Shown: positions 6,624-13,680, numbered from the stretch's first letter. The stretch: DNA of 64,000 bases from Arthrobacter sp. CJ23 (GCF_024741795.1 NZ_CP102950.1:744001-808000), one strand, 5' to 3'. Program-made: numbers and translations. Notes: a model not told the origin generated them from the letters alone.

Positions 6624-7729
6624 GCCGCCTCCCCGTCCTGATCTGTGGGTGTGTGGAATGTGTGGAATTGTGGAAAGTCGTCTAGATCTTCGTTTCCACT
6701 TTCCACACTTTCCACACTGTTGACGGAGGCATACTTTCCACGCGACGTCTTGCGGATCCGCCCCGCATCGGCGGCTCTGGCGAGATATGTTCCTGCCCTC
6801 TTGCCATCGATGGAGCCAACCAGTGCCGAGACTTGAGCCGGTGTTACGTCCTGCTTTGTCTGGTTCACGGCGGCGATCACGTCAGCCATGACCGTATCGA
6901 CGCCTTCCACGGAACGGGACTCCATTGCCGCCTTGGCGGCTTCGGCGCGGGATCCGCCTGCAAGTACCCAGTTGCCCGTTCCGGCCTGCTCGAGGATGTA
7001 TTCACCCTCGGCAGCGTCACGGCTGGTGACCTGTAGCGAAGCTTGCGACTCATGCCGTGAGCGCTTCAACAGCATGATCGTGTCAGCCGCCCCAGCGATG
7101 CCCTGAGTGCCGCTTACAGCGTCCAGGAAGTCCGCGCCGTCCATCTTCCGTGTATGGTGCACGATGATTACGCTGGATCCGGGGTTATTGTCCGCAAGGG
7201 CCTTCAACCCGCCTAGGACGCGATAGTCCCTGTCATACTGGGTTTCGCCTCCGACTGCGGGCGGCATCGCCTTGCCGAGCGTGTCGAGGATGACTACAGG
7301 GTTTTCGCCTGGGTGTCGGTCCATGAACTCTCGGATGGTGGCTAGCATGTCGCCGCGGGGAACCTGCGTGATAAACGTTAGCCGCGATGACACGCTGCGG
7401 ACGTTCAGAACCTTCATCCGGGATTGCAGCCGGCGAGGTCCATCTTCAAGCGCCATGTAGAGCACTGGGGCCGCCTTGGTTGGCACGCACCCGAGCGCCG
7501 GGGAGCCGGTGCTGGTTGCCATGGCCAACCCTAGGACCATCCAGGATTTGCCGATCTTCGGGGCCGCGATCAATAGAGTCAGCCCTTCGGGAATGATGCC
7601 ATCCACTACGTAGTTCACAGCGGGGAATTCCTGCGCCATAAGCCAATCGGCGGTGAAGGCGTTGCGTAGCTTGGATGGGTTGTCGTCTTCGAACGCGTCG
7701 GCGCGGAAATATTCGGGGATCGTCGTCAT
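6620..7729 (-). CDS. RepA-like AAA/RecA-fold helicase
   Basis: The 369-residue product is a RecA-fold ATPase of the RepA/AAA_25 type, expected to unwind or load at the element's origin. Walker A is APKIGKS (residues 56-62), Walker B is VVILDT (145-150), and VHHTRK near 190 is the arginine/histidine motif of this group. The C-terminal 100 residues look like a winged helix. ATG at 7729 is chosen because it forms an ATGA overlap with the upstream gene and has AGAAGG in front; ATG at 7759 lacks this. The 3' end of the gene contains an inverted iteron array (6651-6741). No separate primase gene is visible. Confidence 0.85.
   Translation of the reverse strand: MTTIPEYFRADAFEDDNPSKLRNAFTADWLMAQEFPAVNYVVDGIIPEGLTLLIAAPKIGKSWMVLGLAMATSTGSPALGCVPTKAAPVLYMALEDGPRRLQSRMKVLNVRSVSSRLTFITQVPRGDMLATIREFMDRHPGENPVVILDTLGKAMPPAVGGETQYDRDYRVLGGLKALADNNPGSSVIIVHHTRKMDGADFLDAVSGTQGIAGAADTIMLLKRSRHESQASLQVTSRDAAEGEYILEQAGTGNWVLAGGSRAEAAKAAMESRSVEGVDTVMADVIAAVNQTKQDVTPAQVSALVGSIDGKRAGTYLARAADAGRIRKTSRGKYASVNSVESVESGNEDLDDFPQFHTFHTPTDQDGEAA
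6651..6741. other. Inverted iteron array, candidate replication origin
   Basis: GTGGAA occurs at 6653, 6662 and 6670, and its complement TTTCCAC at 6693, 6700, 6709 and 6735. The two sets face each other across about 16 bases, making an inverted repeat of about 26 bp (roughly 6651-6676 against 6693-6717). It lies in the last codons of the helicase gene. Origins inside or just after the rep gene with iterons on both sides are known in lambda and in SaPIs. The function here is inferred. Confidence 0.55.
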
Positions 7730-7977
7730 GCCGCTGCCTTCTGGTTGATTCTTGCCCATGCTTTGAGGCAGTCGGGGCAGACGGGGAGTGGCTGGTCACA
7801 GACGTCTGTGCAGCGGACGCGTTCCGCGGCGATGTGGTAACCGCAGTAGGCGCGTAGTGGGTCGCCGGTGTACAGAAACCTGGCGTACTCGTGGTCGGGC
7901 CATCCGTGGCGGACCTTGCGGTGATCGGTGGTCGGGAGACTCGGTGCCTCGGTGAGCGTGGGCTGGTGCTTGCGCAT
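7726..7977 (-). CDS. Unknown small Cys-rich, probably zinc-binding protein (83 aa)
   Basis: The sequence shows CGYH, then RCTDVC, then CPDC, a spacing typical of a small zinc ribbon or WhiB-like phage protein. The function is not recognised. It overlaps the helicase start by ATGA. A DNA-binding or protein-binding accessory role near the helicase is plausible. Confidence 0.6.
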   Translation of the reverse strand: MRKHQPTLTEAPSLPTTDHRKVRHGWPDHEYARFLYTGDPLRAYCGYHIAAERVRCTDVCDQPLPVCPDCLKAWARINQKAAA

Positions 7978-8063
7978 CTCTGTCCTAAAGGTGTGGGACG
8001 AAACAACAGTGTCTTTTGGGGGTGCCCGTCGCGGGCGCTCATCTCCGCGACGGGCAGGTTGGG

Positions 8064-8351
8064 TTACCGCAGGAGGAATCCTTCATCGAAGTCAGCTAGC
8101 GGCGTGAAAGGATGGGCGACTGCTGCGCTGATGGCTGCAATTGCGACGTCCGCGGAACTCCGGTGCGGCTCCCCAGCCGGGTATGCAGCGCTCTGGAGGT
8201 GTCGTATCAGTTCCCTGGGTTCCCAGTCCGGGCGGATGGAACCGAGGAACGCGGTGAGATACTGCGCCGCTATCTGGGTCATTGCGGGGCCCGGCAGTTC
8301 GGGGGCTCCATCGACTTTGACGGCGGATTCTGGCATCATGGTGGTAGACAT
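8064..8351 (-). CDS. Unknown protein (95 aa)
   Basis: The function is not recognised. ATG at 8351 is preferred because AAGAAAG precedes it by nine bases; an upstream ATG at 8408 would add a poor Asn/Pro-rich leader. The product has a helical middle (MTQIAAQYLTAFLGSI; ADVAIAAISAAVAHPF). It lies in the early leftward operon between AlpA and the helicase. Confidence 0.6.
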   Translation of the reverse strand: MSTTMMPESAVKVDGAPELPGPAMTQIAAQYLTAFLGSIRPDWEPRELIRHLQSAAYPAGEPHRSSADVAIAAISAAVAHPFTPLADFDEGFLLR

Positions 8352-8403
8352 AATGATCAACTTTCTTGGGTTTGGTTGATTATCTTGTGAAGCGGTTCCG
8401 GTT

Positions 8404-8421
8404 ATCACTTGGCGAAGTGAT
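8404..8421. promoter_or_regulatory. Perfect 7-bp palindrome between two early genes
   Basis: ATCACTT and AAGTGAT flank GGCG. It touches the stop codon of the gene ending at 8421 and precedes the gene starting at 8351. It may be an operator, or an RNA hairpin adjusting read-through. Confidence 0.35.
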
Positions 8422-8642
8422 CATTCCGGGGCCGCTTTTTCCTTTGCCGGATGGACTACCCGGACATCTTCGGTATGCCACTGTTGCCGGCTCCCGTCTA
8501 GGGTCACCCAGACGCCTTTGCTGGTCACCCTCCACACTTTTGCTATGGGCCCGGCTGTGGTGCCAAACATGCCCACGAACTGGACGCGCTGGCCCGTGAA
8601 CCTGGCCTTGGCCTCCGCGACGTTCTCCGGCTCGGTCATCAC
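8421..8642 (-). CDS. Unknown small protein (73 aa)
   Basis: The function is not recognised. The product looks like a small beta-barrel (QRVQFVGMFGTTAGPIAKVW; VWVTLDGSRQQWHTEDVRVV). It starts on an ATGA overlap with the AlpA-like gene and is therefore part of the first early transcript. Confidence 0.6.
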   Translation of the reverse strand: MMTEPENVAEAKARFTGQRVQFVGMFGTTAGPIAKVWRVTSKGVWVTLDGSRQQWHTEDVRVVHPAKEKAAPE

Positions 8643-8845
8643 GCCGCGCCTGTTTGCTGGCGGGTCTGCTGATCCAGCCAGGCTGTGAGGTCTGATTCTC
8701 GGTATCGGACGGCCTTGGGGCCGAGTTTGATGAATCGGGGGCCCTGGCCCCTGTAGCGCATCTGCGCCAAGCTGCCCTCGGTGGTCCCCAGGAACTCGGC
8801 GACGGCCGGCGGCTTGTGGAGATGATCCTCCAACGTCCCTCCCAT
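8639..8845 (-). CDS. AlpA-like excisionase / MerR-type helix-turn-helix protein
   Basis: The 68-residue protein has the HTH_17 pattern: PPAVAEFLGTTEGSLAQMRY, then GPRFIKLGPKAVRYRESDLTAWL. Such proteins act as excisionases or as early activators in satellites and ICEs. It is the first gene of the leftward operon, directly opposite the repressor promoter, and its start lies two bases from a GAAC-type palindrome. This is the position of the anti-repressor or excisionase gene in phage and PICI switches. Confidence 0.8.
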   Translation of the reverse strand: MGGTLEDHLHKPPAVAEFLGTTEGSLAQMRYRGQGPRFIKLGPKAVRYRESDLTAWLDQQTRQQTGAA

Positions 8846-8846
8846 T

Positions 8847-8873
8847 AGTTCAGGAGAACTATCAAAAAAGTTC
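8847..8873. promoter_or_regulatory. Putative operators of the repressor/AlpA switch
   Basis: Three half-sites, AGTTC (8847-8851), GAACT (8856-8860) and AGTTC (8869-8873), form two overlapping inverted repeats just upstream of the AlpA-like gene. A further pair, CACAAC (8877-8882) and GTTGTG (8897-8902), lies next to them. The divergent XRE repressor is the likely binder. Confidence 0.5.
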
Positions 8874-8897
8874 CCTCACAACTATTGTGCCCACTGG

Positions 8898-8927
8898 TTG
8901 TGATCTCGTCAAGCCCAGTGAGACAAT
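8898..8927 (+). promoter_or_regulatory. Promoter of the repressor, probably leaderless
   Basis: TTGTGA (8898-8903) and GACAAT (8922-8927) are separated by 18 bases. The ATG of the repressor starts seven bases after the -10 box, so transcription would begin at or next to the start codon. No ribosome binding site precedes the ATG, which agrees with a leaderless repressor mRNA. Confidence 0.55.
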
Positions 8928-8933
8928 GAACGT

Positions 8934-9515
8934 ATGTCTGTGAGGAATATTGATGAAAGCGATGCGCTGGGTGTACGAAAGCTCTTCGGCTCGAATGTCC
9001 GAGAATTGCGCCAAGAGCTTGGTCTGACTCAACAGGGACTCTCTGATGAGCTAAGGCGACTGAAGGTTCATCTAACCCAAACGATGATTGCCAAGCTGGA
9101 GCGCGGAGATAGGCCCACAACGGTGGAGGAGGCGACCGTGCTCGCCCTGGTACTGGAAGTGCCAATTCAGACTCTCTTCCAGCGTGACAGCCTAAGCCGG
9201 CTGGAGAGCGAGGTTGACCTGGCCCTGATGGAGCTCCTTGACGGTGTTGAGCAACTGGCCCATGCGGTAGCGGTTTACTATCAGCGGCAAGCTGCCCTCA
9301 TCGGAAGTCGAGAACGTCTGAACGTCATGGCCAACGAGGCGGGAGTTCAGGTAAAAGAGCACAGAGTTATGAAGGATTCGGCCGTATACGCGGGCTTGGA
9401 TCACAACGAGGTGTTGGAGCGGTTGCATCAGCGCCGAACCGCTGAGGCCCAGATCCTTGAACGAGCGCTTCGCGGCGATTTTCCTGACTCCCCACCGCGC
9501 GTCGAAAAGTACTAG
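8934..9515 (+). CDS. XRE-family repressor (prophage/satellite master regulator)
   Basis: The 193-residue protein has an N-terminal XRE helix-turn-helix (VRELRQELGLTQQGLSDELRR, then TMIAKLERGDRP, about residues 22-62). A coiled helical region follows, and the tail is unlike the peptidase domain of LexA/CI. It stands divergent from AlpA and two bases upstream of the integrase, so repressor and integrase form one operon. By position it keeps the leftward operon silent, like cI or PICI Stl. Without a peptidase domain, induction by protein-protein contact is more likely than SOS cleavage. That last point is inference. Confidence 0.8.
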   Translation: MSVRNIDESDALGVRKLFGSNVRELRQELGLTQQGLSDELRRLKVHLTQTMIAKLERGDRPTTVEEATVLALVLEVPIQTLFQRDSLSRLESEVDLALMELLDGVEQLAHAVAVYYQRQAALIGSRERLNVMANEAGVQVKEHRVMKDSAVYAGLDHNEVLERLHQRRTAEAQILERALRGDFPDSPPRVEKY

Positions 9516-9517
9516 TC

Positions 9518-10651
9518 ATGGCAACGATTGAGCCCTACGAGACGACGGCGGGCCGGCGTTACCGGGTTCGTTATCGGAAGCCTGACCGTTCGCAGACGGA
9601 CAAGCGAGGGTTCAGGACCAAGCGGGATGCTGAGCTGTTCCTGGCGAGCGTGGAGGTTTCCAAGGCCCGCGGGGAGTTCATCGACGCCACGGCCGCGAAA
9701 GCGCTCATAGGCGAGCTGGGGGCCGCGTGGCTGGCTCGGCAGACGCATCTGAAACCGTCGTCCTACAGGCCCGTTGAATCCGCCTGGCGTAACCACGTGC
9801 TGCCTGCCTGGGGGAGTACCGCCGTCGCAGACGTGCGCCGGACGGCAGTGCAGCAATGGGTCTCCGAAATGACCACCGGAGACAAGACGGCCGTGCCGCC
9901 GCGAAAGCCCAAGGGGGCCACACTCGTGATCCGGGCCTATGGTGTCCTGGCCGCGATCCTTGATGACGCCGTGGCAGACCGGCGAGCGCTGAGTAACCCG
10001 GCCCGCGGAGTGTCGCTGCCCCGGAAGGTCAAGAAACCTCACGTCTACCTGTCCCATGAGCAGGTGCATTCCCTGGCCGGCGTCAGCAAGTACCCCGCGC
10101 TGGTCCTGGTGCTGGCCTACTGCGGCCTGCGGTGGGGTGAAGCTACTGGACTGAGGGTGAAGCACCTGGACATGCTCAGGCGGCGATTCATGATCGAAGA
10201 GAACGCCGTCCAGGTGGGATCCGTGATTGAGGTGGGGACGCCGAAGAACCACAAGAAACGGACGGTGCCGTTCCCGAGGTTCCTTGGCGAGCGCCTGGCG
10301 CAACAGTGCGAGGGCAAGGGGCGGGATGATCTGGTGTTCCCTGGCGAGGATGGGCACCATTTGCGGCTGGCGCGGGTGCATGAGGACAATATGAGTTGGT
10401 TTGCCGGTGCGGTGAAGCGTTCCGGGGTTCCGAGGATCACGCCGCATGACCTGCGGCACTCGGCCGCGAGCTTCGCAGTGTCGGCCGGCGCCAACGTCAA
10501 GGCCGTGCAAAAGATGCTGGGGCACAGCTCGGCCGCGATGACCCTGGACGTCTACGCGGACCTGTTCGACGGGGATCTGGATTCAGTTTCAGACGCTCTG
10601 GATCACGCCGTCTCTCTGGCGAGTGTGGGCAAAATGTGGGCAAACACCTGA
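9518..10651 (+). CDS. int: Tyrosine recombinase / integrase
   Basis: The 377-residue integrase has an N-terminal arm-binding part, a core-binding domain (about 65-120, with HLKPSSYRPVESAWRNHVLP) and a catalytic domain. Visible catalytic residues are R in YCGLRWGEATGLR (about 210), H-x-x-R in HDLRHSAA (about 310), the GHSSAAMTLDVYADLF block with the nucleophilic Tyr (about 345). It ends 62 bases before the tRNA-Ser 3' end, the usual place for an integrase using that site. Its last codons overlap the TGTGGGCA repeats. The truncated copy at 474-809 is a close relative. Confidence 0.95.
   Translation: MATIEPYETTAGRRYRVRYRKPDRSQTDKRGFRTKRDAELFLASVEVSKARGEFIDATAAKALIGELGAAWLARQTHLKPSSYRPVESAWRNHVLPAWGSTAVADVRRTAVQQWVSEMTTGDKTAVPPRKPKGATLVIRAYGVLAAILDDAVADRRALSNPARGVSLPRKVKKPHVYLSHEQVHSLAGVSKYPALVLVLAYCGLRWGEATGLRVKHLDMLRRRFMIEENAVQVGSVIEVGTPKNHKKRTVPFPRFLGERLAQQCEGKGRDDLVFPGEDGHHLRLARVHEDNMSWFAGAVKRSGVPRITPHDLRHSAASFAVSAGANVKAVQKMLGHSSAAMTLDVYADLFDGDLDSVSDALDHAVSLASVGKMWANT
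10624..10642 (+). repeat. Two 11-bp-phased repeats, putative integrase arm sites (right)
   Basis: TGTGGGCA occurs at 10624-10631 and 10635-10642, 11 bp apart, overlapping the end of the integrase gene. The 18 bases 10625-10642 are identical to 989-1006 at the other end of the element. Confidence 0.5.
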
Positions 10652-10665
10652 CTCCGGGCAAAGCA

Positions 10666-10706
10666 AAGGCTCCGGTTCCCTTGTAAACAAAGGGAATCGG
10701 AGCCTT
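10666..10706. terminator. Strong bidirectional hairpin between int and tRNA-Ser
   Basis: AAGGCTCCG (10666-10674) pairs with CGGAGCCTT (10698-10706), and TTCCCTT with AAGGGAA inside it. On the - strand it follows the tRNA and is trailed by a T-rich stretch, so it probably ends both the tRNA and the convergent integrase transcript. Confidence 0.75.
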
Positions 10707-10735
10707 GCTATTTGGCGGTGACGGTGGGATTTGAA
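10702..10735. repeat. Attachment site attR (tRNA-Ser 3' end)
   Basis: This is the second copy of the 34-bp repeat at 859-892, with one mismatch. It covers the terminator edge, the encoded CCA and the T-arm of the tRNA. Because the tRNA stays whole, integration restored its 3' end. Confidence 0.85.
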
Positions 10736-10802
10736 CCCACGTTGGCTTTTACACCAAACAACATTTCGAGTGTTGCACCTTCGGCCGCTCGGACACGTCA
10801 CC
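10713..10802 (-). tRNA. tRNA-Ser (anticodon CGA)
   Basis: The - strand starts GGTGACG and its acceptor closes with CGTCACC. The anticodon stem CAACA/TGTTG encloses CTCGAAA, giving anticodon CGA (Ser, codon UCG). A long variable arm typical of serine tRNAs follows. The T-arm carries GGTTCAAATCC. CCA is encoded (10713-10715). It is the integration target of the element on its 3' side. Confidence 0.95.
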
Positions 10803-10936
10803 AACTGGAATAGGTTACCGGAGTTACCGCAAGATCCCCAAAACGGCCCCTCGCCGCCCGCCGACGCGGACGGACTGCGCCGGCCACCGCCCAGCCCTTA
10901 CATTGGCGTCCGCCCGGGTCTAGATTCATAGGCAGC

Positions 10937-11977
10937 ATGAGCGAGTCAGAGCCCCGCCGCCAAGCAACCGCCTACTGGACCGTGGGGCCGGGTGCGGGTG
11001 AGCTCCGCGTTGAGGAGCTGCCGGCACCGGACCCAGGCCAGGCCTTGGTGCGTGCCCTCTACTCCGGCATCAGCAGGGGCACGGAGCTTCTGGTCCACAA
11101 GGCAGGCGTGCCGGACCGTGTGGCTGAGGCCATGCGCGCGCCCCACCAGACGGGGGACTTCCCCTCGCCGGTGAAGTTCGGCTACCTGTCGGTGGGGGTG
11201 GTCGAGGATGGCCCGGAAGGCTGGGCCGGCCGGATCGTGTTCTGCCTCCACCCCCACCAGGACCGGTACGTGGTGCCCGTCGACGCGCTGACCGCCGTTC
11301 CCGCCGAGGTCCCCGCCAGGCGCGCCGTGCTCACCGGCATTGTGGAGACTGCCGTCAACGCCCTCTGGGAAGCCGGACCGCGGATCGGCGACAGGATCGC
11401 CGTCGTCGGGGCCGGGCTGGTGGGCGGGGTGCTGGCCGCACTCCTCACGCGCTTCCCGCTGGGTCGGCTGCAGCTGGTCGATGTCGACCCCCGGCGCAGG
11501 GAGCTGGCGGACGCCCTGCGGGTGGACTTCGCGCTCCCGGAGGAGGCCCTTGCCGACTGTGACATCGTGTTCCATTGCTCGGCGAGTGAGCCGGGCCTGG
11601 AACGCTGCCTGCAGCTGTGCGGCACCGATGGCGAGATCATCGAGCTGTCCTGGTACGGCACGCGCCGCGTGAGCCTTCCGCTGGGGGAGGACTTCCACGC
11701 CCGCCGCCTGTCCGTGCGGGCCAGCCAGGTGGGCGTGGTGGCCCGGGCCCGGCGGCACCGCCGGAGCAACGCGGACCGCCTGGCGCTCGCCGTCTCGCTG
11801 CTCCGCGACCCCGTTTTCGACACCTTCCTCAGCGGCACGTCCGACTTCGCGGACCTCCCCGGAACCATTGAGCAGCTTGCGGCCGGCCGGCGGGACGCGC
11901 TGTGCCACCTCATCGAATACCCGCCACCCGCCGTCGAGCCCGCAGAGCCCGCAGAGCCCGTCCACGAAGGGGAGTAG
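10937..11977 (+). CDS. MDR-family zinc-type alcohol dehydrogenase-like protein
   Basis: The 346-residue protein is a medium-chain dehydrogenase/reductase. It has an N-terminal catalytic domain (YSGISRGTELLVHKAG) and a Rossmann domain with VVGAGLVGGVLAALL near residues 150-165, followed by VDVDPRRRELA. The usual zinc-ligand pattern GHE is not evident, so zinc binding is uncertain. The next gene, a PTPS homologue, starts three bases after the stop, so the two are co-transcribed. This MDR-PTPS pairing is seen in other actinobacteria in clusters of unknown product; the substrate cannot be told from the sequence. Confidence 0.8.
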   Translation: MSESEPRRQATAYWTVGPGAGELRVEELPAPDPGQALVRALYSGISRGTELLVHKAGVPDRVAEAMRAPHQTGDFPSPVKFGYLSVGVVEDGPEGWAGRIVFCLHPHQDRYVVPVDALTAVPAEVPARRAVLTGIVETAVNALWEAGPRIGDRIAVVGAGLVGGVLAALLTRFPLGRLQLVDVDPRRRELADALRVDFALPEEALADCDIVFHCSASEPGLERCLQLCGTDGEIIELSWYGTRRVSLPLGEDFHARRLSVRASQVGVVARARRHRRSNADRLALAVSLLRDPVFDTFLSGTSDFADLPGTIEQLAAGRRDALCHLIEYPPPAVEPAEPAEPVHEGE

Positions 11978-11980
11978 CCG

Positions 11981-12373
11981 ATGTTCAGCCTGACCGTCCG
12001 GCGCCACTTGATGATCGCCCACAGCCTTCCGCGGGAGGTCTTCGGACCGGCGCAGGGCCTGCACGGGGCCACGTTCGTTGCCGAGGTGACGTTCCGGCGC
12101 GCGGAGCTGAACCAGGACGCGATCGTGCTGGACATCGGCGCGGCCGGGACCATGGTGGACGCGGTGCTGGACGGCCTGAATTACAGGAACCTGGACGAGC
12201 ATGCGGACTTCACGGGACAGCTCACGACGACGGAGGTGCTGGCCCGCTTCATCGCCCAGGCCGTCGCGGCACGGGTCCGTCCAACCCCCGACGGCGGTGC
12301 GCTCGCCGGAGTGGACGTGCTGCTCCGGGAGCATCCCGACGCCTGGGCGTCCTTCTCCCTGGATTTCGACTAG
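11981..12373 (+). CDS. 6-pyruvoyl-tetrahydropterin synthase / QueD family protein
   Basis: The 130-residue protein has the tunnelling-fold landmarks: IAHSLPREVFGPAQGLHGATF, where histidines match zinc ligands, LNYRNLDEH in place of the usual LDHRNLN, and LREHPDAWASF in place of the ETP-x(2)-A segment. The family converts dihydroneopterin triphosphate to pyruvoyl- or carboxy-tetrahydropterin. The substitutions and the partner dehydrogenase suggest a role outside standard queuosine synthesis. The operon partner is the gene just upstream. Confidence 0.75.
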   Translation: MFSLTVRRHLMIAHSLPREVFGPAQGLHGATFVAEVTFRRAELNQDAIVLDIGAAGTMVDAVLDGLNYRNLDEHADFTGQLTTTEVLARFIAQAVAARVRPTPDGGALAGVDVLLREHPDAWASFSLDFD

Positions 12374-12438
12374 CAGGCGGCCAGCCAGCAAGCGGCAGGT
12401 GCTCCCACGTTGTCGGTAGTCGGGTGCAGAATGGGGCC

Positions 12439-13650
12439 ATGACGTCCACAGTGCCCCATTCCGCTTCGCTCACCCCGCAACGCCTGCGCGCCTGGGCCTG
12501 GCATTGTCAGGGGTTGGACGGTTCGCTGCTGGGCAAGAGTTCCGAGGACGTCCTGCACCACGCCGGCTGGGCCCGCTCGGTGGGCGGCGCCAACCCCTAT
12601 CTGACGCTCTTTTCCCGGGCCGGCATCGGCCGCGAACAGGCGGACCGGGACGTCGCCGCCCTGAAAATCCACGAACTCCCCACCGCCCGCGGCTGCACCT
12701 ACGTCCTGGGCCAGGCCGACTACGCCTGGGGGCTCCAGCTGGGCCGCGACGCCGCCGTCGCGCCCTTCAAGGTCCTGGCGCGGATGGGCGTCGAGCGCAA
12801 CGAGATCACGCTGCTCGAGGAGGAAGTGCTGCACGCCCTCAAGGAGGCCAGCGATCCCCTGGACCCCAAGCAGCTCCGGGACGAACTCGGCGATTCCGTG
12901 CGCAGCCTCGGCGAGGAAGGCAAGAAGAAGGGCGCGTCCACCACGCTGCCCACGGCCCTGGGCTTGCTGCAGGCCGACGGCCGCATCCGCCGCGTGCCCG
13001 TGAACGGCCGACTGGACCAGCAGCGCTACGCGTACACCGCCTGGGAGTTGCCGCCCAGCACAGTCGACGACGACGGCGCCCGCCGCCTCCTGCTCGAACG
13101 CTACCTCCGCTGGACCGGCGGCGCCACGCTGAAGCAGAGCCAGTGGTTCACGGCGTTCACGGTCGCCCAAAGCAAAAAGGCGCTGGCCGACGTCGGGGCC
13201 GTGGAGGTGGCCACCGCCGCAGGTGAGGTGCTCTGGATGCTGCCCGACGACGTCGAGAAGCTCGCTGCTTTTGAGGCACCTGCCGATGAACAGATCCAGC
13301 TGCTGGCCGGGACGGATTCACTGGTGCTGCACCGACGGAACTCCGGGGAGATGTTCGAGGACGAGGACCGGGGCAAGAAGGTCCTGGACACCACGCTCGC
13401 GCTGCAGGCCGATCTGCCGGACCACCCCATCCTGGACCGCGGCCGGATCATCGGGCTGTGGCAGTACGATCCCGGCAAGGAACGGATCGCGGCGTGGACG
13501 TTCGCCAAGCCCACCGCGGCCGTAAGCAAGCGCATCGCCGAGGTGGAGGCGTGGATCCGCGAGGAGCTGGGCGACTTCCGTTCCTTCAGCCTGGACTCGC
13601 CGGCGTCGCGCCAGGACAGGATCGACGCGCTGGACGCCGCCAACGGCTGA
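12439..13650 (+). CDS. AlkZ-like winged-helix DNA-binding protein (HTH_42)
   Basis: The product is 403 residues from ATG at 12439; the open frame runs further upstream but would overlap the PTPS gene. Features are SLTPQRLRAWAWHCQGLDG at the N-terminus, a central winged-helix region (LPTALGLLQADGRIRRVPVNG), and a C-terminal stretch with IIGLWQYDPGKERI. This is the HTH_42/AlkZ superfamily, whose studied members are DNA glycosylases unhooking crosslinked or alkylated bases. Many relatives lack a proven activity, so the glycosylase role is by family only. Confidence 0.75.
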   Translation: MTSTVPHSASLTPQRLRAWAWHCQGLDGSLLGKSSEDVLHHAGWARSVGGANPYLTLFSRAGIGREQADRDVAALKIHELPTARGCTYVLGQADYAWGLQLGRDAAVAPFKVLARMGVERNEITLLEEEVLHALKEASDPLDPKQLRDELGDSVRSLGEEGKKKGASTTLPTALGLLQADGRIRRVPVNGRLDQQRYAYTAWELPPSTVDDDGARRLLLERYLRWTGGATLKQSQWFTAFTVAQSKKALADVGAVEVATAAGEVLWMLPDDVEKLAAFEAPADEQIQLLAGTDSLVLHRRNSGEMFEDEDRGKKVLDTTLALQADLPDHPILDRGRIIGLWQYDPGKERIAAWTFAKPTAAVSKRIAEVEAWIREELGDFRSFSLDSPASRQDRIDALDAANG

Positions 13651-13680
13651 ACCCAGCAGAGCCAGGCGTCTCCAGAGCGG

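Larger units (their letters stand above)
859..10735. mobile_element. Integrated satellite-like element (about 9.8 kb) in tRNA-Ser(CGA)
   Basis: The ends are the 34-bp direct repeat at 859-892 and the tRNA-Ser 3' end at 10702-10735. Rightward genes are a leaderless XRE repressor and a tyrosine integrase beside the tRNA. Leftward genes run AlpA, small unknowns, RepA helicase, more small unknowns, then TerS, two unknowns, HNH and tape measure. No gene for large terminase, portal, protease, capsid, tail tube or lysis is present. The layout follows phage-inducible chromosomal islands: integrase and divergent regulators at one end, replication, then terS. A deleted prophage is the alternative. The right boundary inside the tRNA is set by homology only. 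Confidence 0.8.

Noticed and set aside
9512..10525. Long open frame (337 aa) on the strand opposite the integrase
   Set aside because: It mirrors the integrase codons in a high-GC gene, has no family features, and the integrase is certain.
859..10735. Reading the element as a defence island
   Set aside because: No restriction, CBASS, TIR, retron, toxin-antitoxin or Abi signature was recognisable among the gene products; the small unknowns remain open.
11902..12438. 5' extension of the AlkZ-like gene
   Set aside because: It would run across the whole PTPS gene; the ATG at 12439 fits the family length.
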